The notes under the pieces are model-generated. The model made no database searches. It was given only the letters and a program-made list of their open reading frames with translations, and was not told where the DNA came from. Below, in pieces: positions 16,727-21,246 of a stretch of 21,246 nucleotides of DNA. This stretch comes from Chitinophagaceae bacterium. GTDB lineage: Bacteria > Bacteroidota > Bacteroidia > Chitinophagales > Chitinophagaceae. The stretch covers positions 1-21,246 of the forward strand of contig JAGKWS010000069.1 of assembly GCA_021151685.1 (NCBI GenBank), in the 5' to 3' direction. The stretch's first letter is position 1, and the number at the start of each line of letters is the position of its first letter. The position numbers and the translations under genes were made by a program.

Positions 16727-17284
16727 TTATCGCATCCACAAAACCACCAGCGAGTCGGTTAGTAGCTGACCGTTGGTAGTGCTGCAAGAGGCATACATGG
16801 TGTAATAACCGGTATTCCGCAAGGTGGCATTCAGTAAAGCGTCAGTGCATCGCAATGTATAGACAATGCCCGCACAATCGCCCGATGACTTCCTGAAAGC
16901 GGCATACCGCGAAAAAGAAGGATGCGAGAGCAGATTGGTATTGGCGGCAATGGTATCGGTGTCACATACCAGAGCCCTGTTCAATGTAAGCTTTATAGAA
17001 GTAGAGTCTATTCCATTTTGCCAGTTGGCGCACCTTTTAGACGCATAAGCCGTACTGATACCCGGTATAGACCAGTGGCTACAAGTAGCCTGCGGGAATG
17101 CCGTAAAATACAGGTTATGGGTAGTGATAATATCTACAGTATCTTTTTCGGTCTTGCCATCGGCATATAGGGTCATTTTGCATACCCATGCATCGTACGG
17201 GGTAAGCTTACAGGAAAGCAACCCATTGAGGCTGTATAGACAAGCGGGCAGCAAGAGCAACAGCAGTAGTATTTTCCGGGTCAT
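16727..17284 (-). CDS. Hypothetical exported protein, cysteine-rich
   Basis: A 185-residue protein that I do not recognise. It starts MTRK followed by a run of seven leucines and LPACLYS, a clear signal peptide; Cys15 could be a lipoprotein acceptor but the lipobox (LPAC) is only a fair match. The mature part has several spaced cysteines (for example LLSCK, WVCKM, ATCSHW, RCANW, LVCDT, DCAG, LRCT, ASCS), consistent with disulfides in a periplasmic or surface protein. The end, TGYYTMYASCSTTNGQLLTDSLVVLW, looks like beta-strands and may be an immunoglobulin-like module. It lies 88 nt downstream of the large kinase gene on the same strand and could be cotranscribed with it. Confidence 0.7.
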   Translation of the reverse strand: MTRKILLLLLLLPACLYSLNGLLSCKLTPYDAWVCKMTLYADGKTEKDTVDIITTHNLYFTAFPQATCSHWSIPGISTAYASKRCANWQNGIDSTSIKLTLNRALVCDTDTIAANTNLLSHPSFSRYAAFRKSSGDCAGIVYTLRCTDALLNATLRNTGYYTMYASCSTTNGQLLTDSLVVLWMR

Positions 17285-17372
17285 AGGTGAAAAGTTGTTT
17301 GGCTAAGATAGACATTAGGTGCATATAAGCAAAGAAATTGCTATGCAAATAATTTTCAAGCAAGGGGCCAAA

Positions 17373-20300
17373 CTATGCGGGTAATGTAATGCGGACTGTC
17401 ATGCCATGCCCGGGCTTACTCTCTGCTACAATCTTGCCATGCAATATTTCTACCATGGTCTTGGTGAGGTATAGGCCCAGCCCCTTGCCGGGTACCGACA
17501 GATGAAAACGCTGATATAGCTGAAACAATTTACTGCCATAGCGTGCCATGTCTATACCTATACCATTATCTGCAATACAAATAGTAAGTTTCTCGTTAGC
17601 CGATTCGGTCCATATTTGTATTTCAGGTGCTACGTCTGGTTTTCGGAACCGTATACTGTTGGATAGAAGCTGATACAGTATGTGGCGCATATAACTTCTT
17701 ACAGTAACAAATTGGGGTGCCTTCTGAAAATTGGTGTGTAGCCGTGCCCCGCTTTCCTGTGCCATTTGGTCTATGCTACGCCACACCTCGTCTGTTATCA
17801 GTGCTATATCTACCTGTTCTTTGGCTTCGGTAAGTTCGCGGCGCAGGCTCAGCATTTCGTTCAGGTCGCGTATCACAACATCCAATCGTTCAGACGATGT
17901 TCTGATGCCCTGCATCATAAACAGGAAATCTTCCTGAGACATGTTTTCGCTAAGGAAGCTGTTGAGGCCCAAAATAGTAGCCAACGGGCCACGAACATTG
18001 TGCGACAGTATTTGTGCAAATTGCTCCAGATCACGATTTTTCAGCAGCAGCTCATCAATCAAATCTTGTCGTTCCAGTTCCATTTTTTTGCGGGCAGTAA
18101 TCTCGGTTACCGATACACAAACACCTATTGCAGTATTGTTATTGGTAACAGGCACCGCTACTATGTGGTAATAGCATTTATCGGCACCCTCGTCCAAAGC
18201 CACTTCATATTCCACAGGTTGCGATGTGCTTAAGACCCGATTGAGATATTTGCCGATAAAATCGACATCGACAGAGGGTACTGAATACAAAAATGGTTCG
18301 TTGATGACTACATGCAGATTGGCTTTGCCAGCCATCCCATTGATGAAGCTAAGGTTGAATGCACGTACATTCAATTGTTTATCCAGCAGCAGATAACCTA
18401 CCTCGGTATGGTCGAAAATAGAGCGCATGTGGGCTTCTGAGCGTACAAGAGCAGCCTGTGCTTTCTTTCTATCATCAATATTTTCGATCTGCGATACAAA
18501 GTACAGCGGTTGCCCCTTGCCATCGCGCACCAGAGACGTATTAAGGTTGCCCCATATGGCTGCGCCGGTTTTGTGCAGGTATCTTTTTTCGGTACGGTAG
18601 TATTCCAGCGCACCAAGTAGCATATTTCCCCTGTACTCAATATCGCCTGCAACATATTCGGGATGCGTTACATCGGCAATTTTCATTGCAAGGAGTTCGT
18701 TTTGCGTGTAGCCCAGCATGCTACAGAAGGCACGATTTACCTTAATAAACCGGCCATCTACAGAGGTAAGGGCCTTGCCAATGGCTGCGTATTCGAAGGA
18801 CGATCGGAAATAACTCTCTGACTGCACCAGAGCCTGTTGCTGTACGGTTTTGTGAATATATATCTCCAGCGTCTCTGCAATAGTATTCAGCAAGCTACGC
18901 TCTTCTGCCATAAAGGGGCCTTCGTCGGCAGGGGGCATTGGCTTGGTGTAGCCAACTTCTATTACTCCACTTCGGCCGTCTGTTACATAAAATTTAGCCT
19001 GCATGCTGTCTGCCGGCCGGCCATAATTATGGCTATAATAAGTGTCTGGCCCCAAATCTATACGAGCCACGCACACATCGGTATACTGCCATGCCTGTAC
19101 AATACCCTCGGCTATCTGTTGCAAATTATCTTCGAGCGTGTTGGTTGCTTGTTGCAGCAGGTTGTGTACATGGTGTATGACCGTCAATTCTTTTATCCTT
19201 TCTTTCAGCAGATATTTGGTACGCGCCCTTTCTTCCTCGGTACGCAGGTGGTGCACGGCAAGGGTAAGGTTTGTAACCAAACGTTCCAGTACGCTTACCT
19301 CTGCGGCATCAAATGCATCGGTATGGGCCGAGTAAATGTTCAGAGCACCGTGGGTGTTATCTTGAATCTTAATAGGTAGTACCAGCGAAGCGGCTATACC
19401 ATGCTTGCGGGCCTTCTCAAGCCATGGCTTGTAGTTGGCCGACTTACTGACATTATTGGTAACAACCGTTATGCCCTCCCGCAACACAATACCTGTTGGC
19501 CCACTGGAAAGATAGGGGTCGTTCATCACAATTCGAATATCGTTCAGGTAGCTGGTATTTCCGGCCGCTGCAATTGGAGCTACCCACTGGTCGGGGTCAT
19601 TTACATCGGGCTTCATGCCAATCCATGCCAGTGTATACCCGCCCGACTCTATGATGCAGGTACACACATCCCGATAGAGATCTTGCTCGGAACGACTACG
19701 TAATATGATATCATTGATATTGTTGAGTACAGCAAGTTCCCGATTCGATTTGGCAAGTGCCATTTCGTTACTTACTTTTTCCGATATGTCGGAATAAGTA
19801 AGTACCATAGACTGCACATCTGCATCGTGCAGCATGTTGCGGTAGCTGACGTTTATCCACTTATAGGTGCCTCCTTTCGTCAGTAACCGGTGCCGTTTAC
19901 GCATGGTGCCGCCCGGTGTAGCCACCAAATGGCCATAGTCGGCACTGTCGGCTGCAATATCCTCGGGGTGTATCAGGTTGGTAGTGTCCATAGCCTGCAT
20001 ATCGGCCAATGTATAGCCGGTAATGACCGTTGCAGACGGGGTCATGTACTTTACAGCACCGGTAGCATCCAGCAACACTATGGCATCAGAGCTGGTTTCT
20101 ATCAGTGTACGGTAGTACCGTTCGTCCGATATGATTTTTTCATTCTGTATACGTATTTCTTCTTCTTTTTCCTTCAGTGCTATTTCGCGGCGTTTGCGCT
20201 CGTCTATATTGGTAGCACTTAGAGATACGCCCAGCACACAGCCATCGTCATCGTATACGGGGTTTACCTTGTAGAGGTACCAGATGGCTACATCCCTATG

Positions 20301-20900
20301 CACGGTCTCGGTTTCTACTTCTATGGTTTCACCCTTCAGGGCTTCGCCAAACCCCCACAAATAGAGCTCTTTATGGGCATCTATCACAAAATCGCGATAG
20401 TCATCTCCCACCAGTATATCTGTGTCAAAGTATAAACGCAGGTCTTTCTGTATCTCGCGATTGTAACACAGTACTGTGTGGTCTGGGCCTATCAGCACAA
20501 TGCCTGTGGTAGTATTGTCTAAAACTGCTTTGTGATATTGGGCAATGGCACTGGGTGCCGCATTATGGGCCCTTAGGCAATCGGTTACGTTGGTATAGAG
20601 TAGCAGTACGTTTTCGCCCAATGGCTGAATGGTGATTTTCAGCCATTGTTGTTGTCCATCTGTAGCAGGTAGTGTAGACAACATACAGCTTTTTTGCTGT
20701 AGCCGCACACAGTCCGAGCAAAACGCCATTAATGCAGCAATATCCCCAATTGGGTATATGTCTGCCAGCGTTAGGTCTCCTCCGGGGCTATTCGCTTTTG
20801 CTGTGGCATTGGCATACAACACACTTCCATGTGGCGACGCAACAACTACACCTTCTCCAAGTGCGTCGAAAATTTGAAAGTCTGCAACCGACTGCATCAT
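17373..20900 (-). CDS. Multi-PAS/GAF sensor histidine kinase
   Basis: A soluble sensor kinase of 1175 residues with no obvious transmembrane helix. Approximate order: PAS (8-110), PAS (120-235), a short charged helix (236-260), PAS with the YKWINVSYRNM and DISEK signature (260-377), GAF (385-555), a helix (555-575), a second GAF-like domain (575-690), PAS (692-812) and PAS (818-938). The HisKA region follows with His967 in EQFAQILSHNVRGPLATILG, then a HATPase with Asn1081 (LLSNSIRFR), DNGIGID (1111-1117) and GKGLGLYLTK (1138-1147). All kinase motifs are intact. There is no receiver domain and no response regulator nearby, so its partner lies elsewhere. The two in-frame ATGs at the start (20900 and 20897) are equivalent; the first is used. 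Signals are unknown, though stacked PAS/GAF domains often sense redox state, light or small ligands. Confidence 0.93.
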   Translation of the reverse strand: MMQSVADFQIFDALGEGVVVASPHGSVLYANATAKANSPGGDLTLADIYPIGDIAALMAFCSDCVRLQQKSCMLSTLPATDGQQQWLKITIQPLGENVLLLYTNVTDCLRAHNAAPSAIAQYHKAVLDNTTTGIVLIGPDHTVLCYNREIQKDLRLYFDTDILVGDDYRDFVIDAHKELYLWGFGEALKGETIEVETETVHRDVAIWYLYKVNPVYDDDGCVLGVSLSATNIDERKRREIALKEKEEEIRIQNEKIISDERYYRTLIETSSDAIVLLDATGAVKYMTPSATVITGYTLADMQAMDTTNLIHPEDIAADSADYGHLVATPGGTMRKRHRLLTKGGTYKWINVSYRNMLHDADVQSMVLTYSDISEKVSNEMALAKSNRELAVLNNINDIILRSRSEQDLYRDVCTCIIESGGYTLAWIGMKPDVNDPDQWVAPIAAAGNTSYLNDIRIVMNDPYLSSGPTGIVLREGITVVTNNVSKSANYKPWLEKARKHGIAASLVLPIKIQDNTHGALNIYSAHTDAFDAAEVSVLERLVTNLTLAVHHLRTEEERARTKYLLKERIKELTVIHHVHNLLQQATNTLEDNLQQIAEGIVQAWQYTDVCVARIDLGPDTYYSHNYGRPADSMQAKFYVTDGRSGVIEVGYTKPMPPADEGPFMAEERSLLNTIAETLEIYIHKTVQQQALVQSESYFRSSFEYAAIGKALTSVDGRFIKVNRAFCSMLGYTQNELLAMKIADVTHPEYVAGDIEYRGNMLLGALEYYRTEKRYLHKTGAAIWGNLNTSLVRDGKGQPLYFVSQIENIDDRKKAQAALVRSEAHMRSIFDHTEVGYLLLDKQLNVRAFNLSFINGMAGKANLHVVINEPFLYSVPSVDVDFIGKYLNRVLSTSQPVEYEVALDEGADKCYYHIVAVPVTNNNTAIGVCVSVTEITARKKMELERQDLIDELLLKNRDLEQFAQILSHNVRGPLATILGLNSFLSENMSQEDFLFMMQGIRTSSERLDVVIRDLNEMLSLRRELTEAKEQVDIALITDEVWRSIDQMAQESGARLHTNFQKAPQFVTVRSYMRHILYQLLSNSIRFRKPDVAPEIQIWTESANEKLTICIADNGIGIDMARYGSKLFQLYQRFHLSVPGKGLGLYLTKTMVEILHGKIVAESKPGHGMTVRITLPA

Positions 20901-20916
20901 ACTATATTACAACAAT

Positions 20917-20924
20917 CAAATATA
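20917..20924 (-). promoter_or_regulatory. -7 promoter element of the multi-PAS kinase gene
   Basis: On the minus strand 20924-20917 reads TATATTTG, an exact match to TAnnTTTG, 16 nt before the kinase ATG. A good -33 TTTG is not seen, although the region upstream is AT-rich (repeated TTGATAA-like words at 20925-20940). Confidence 0.45.
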
Positions 20925-21037
20925 GTTATCAATTATCAATAATTAACATTTTTTCATTGGTTAAAGGAGTTTAATTGGATGCTCTCCAATCAGATAAACA
21001 TAGTAGCACCTATAGGCACAACCGGCAACCTACAAAC

Positions 21038-21066
21038 AAAAAAAGAGCACCCTGGACAGGGCACTC
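21038..21066 (-). terminator. Intrinsic terminator of the DUF4402-like gene
   Basis: Read on the minus strand, GAGTGCCCT (21066-21058) pairs with AGGGTGCTC (21053-21045), nine pairs with two G-T, around a 4-nt loop, followed by seven T (21044-21038). It stands 83 nt after the stop codon of the gene entering from the right edge and separates it from the kinase gene. Confidence 0.75.
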
Positions 21067-21149
21067 TCTGTAGCCTTTACGGCTCACTACAATGTATCTT
21101 GAAACAATGAAGCCTGTAGTAGTTGCTTCATGTTTATAATATCTTGGTA

Positions 21150-21246
21150 TTAGTTATAGTTTACTGTTACAGGTACGCCGGTAGCGTTGGTGTACAAACC
21201 ACTTGCCTGACCAGCAGCTACGTTCAGTGTTGCACCTACGTTCAGT
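21150..21246 (-). CDS. C-terminal fragment of a DUF4402-like exported protein
   Basis: Only the last 31 codons and the TAA (21152-21150) are in the window; the gene continues past the right edge. The end reads VGATLNVAAGQASG then LYTNATGVPVTVNYN. This pattern (GATLNV...GxYTxxxxVTVNYN) is the C-terminal signature of DUF4402 domains, beta-sandwich modules in secreted or surface proteins of Bacteroidota and Proteobacteria. Its function is not known. Domain identity rests on this short tail alone. Confidence 0.7.
   Translation of the reverse strand, partial: LNVGATLNVAAGQASGLYTNATGVPVTVNYN

Noticed and set aside
16161..16787. 208-codon minus-strand frame antisense to the PRPP synthetase gene
   Set aside because: Overlaps a well-supported gene and the end of its neighbour, with no domain signal. 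Treated as a shadow.
1..21246. CRISPR arrays, tRNA or rRNA genes, prophage structural genes
   Set aside because: No regularly spaced short repeats, no cloverleaf-like sequence and no phage morphogenesis proteins were seen on either strand. A tRNA scan was not possible here.

Overview
The window looks like chromosomal DNA of a Bacteroidota bacterium, most likely from the Chitinophagaceae or a close relative. Evidence: promoters of the TTTG / TAnnTTTG type with no Shine-Dalgarno sequences, a C-terminal type IX secretion sorting domain, a LytTR regulator paired with a two-component beta-propeller kinase, and the tail of a DUF4402-type protein. Assignments come from reading motifs in the translations; no database search was run.

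Layout. 1-254 holds a divergent promoter for a gene off the left edge and a near-leaderless promoter for mfd. 255-3650 is mfd (transcription-repair coupling factor). 3689-4186 (-) is a small exported protein of unknown function. A perfect 21-bp inverted repeat (4235-4279) separates it from a lipoprotein serine hydrolase (4487-5497). 5611-7490 is an accessory island. It contains a REP-associated tyrosine transposase (RAYT) between 53-bp composite inverted repeats, then the beheaded C-terminal domain of what looks like an RHS/polymorphic toxin, then an overlapping small exported protein that may be its immunity partner, and finally a direct-repeat copy of the left flank. 7491-8157 has no gene that I can support.

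8172-11770 is a LytTR response regulator and sensor kinase pair whose genes overlap by 1 nt. 11888-13417 is a secreted delta-60-type repeat protein with a T9SS tail and a clear terminator. 13636-16724 is a compact NAD salvage operon: an NrtR-type repressor with a degenerate Nudix box, nicotinamide phosphoribosyltransferase (nadV) and a divergent PRPP synthetase. A perfect 25-bp palindrome lies over its promoter and is the best candidate operator in the window. The logic is self-contained: the third gene makes PRPP, NadV joins PRPP to nicotinamide to give NMN, and NrtR is expected to shut the operon when NAD is ample.

16727-17284 (-) is an exported protein of unknown function. 17373-20900 (-) is a large multi-PAS/GAF histidine kinase without a neighbouring regulator. 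21150-21246 (-) is the 3' end of a DUF4402-like gene with its own terminator.

The most unusual parts are the RAYT/toxin island with its nested repeats and the self-supplied NAD salvage operon with its palindrome. Neither is proven to be a new system.
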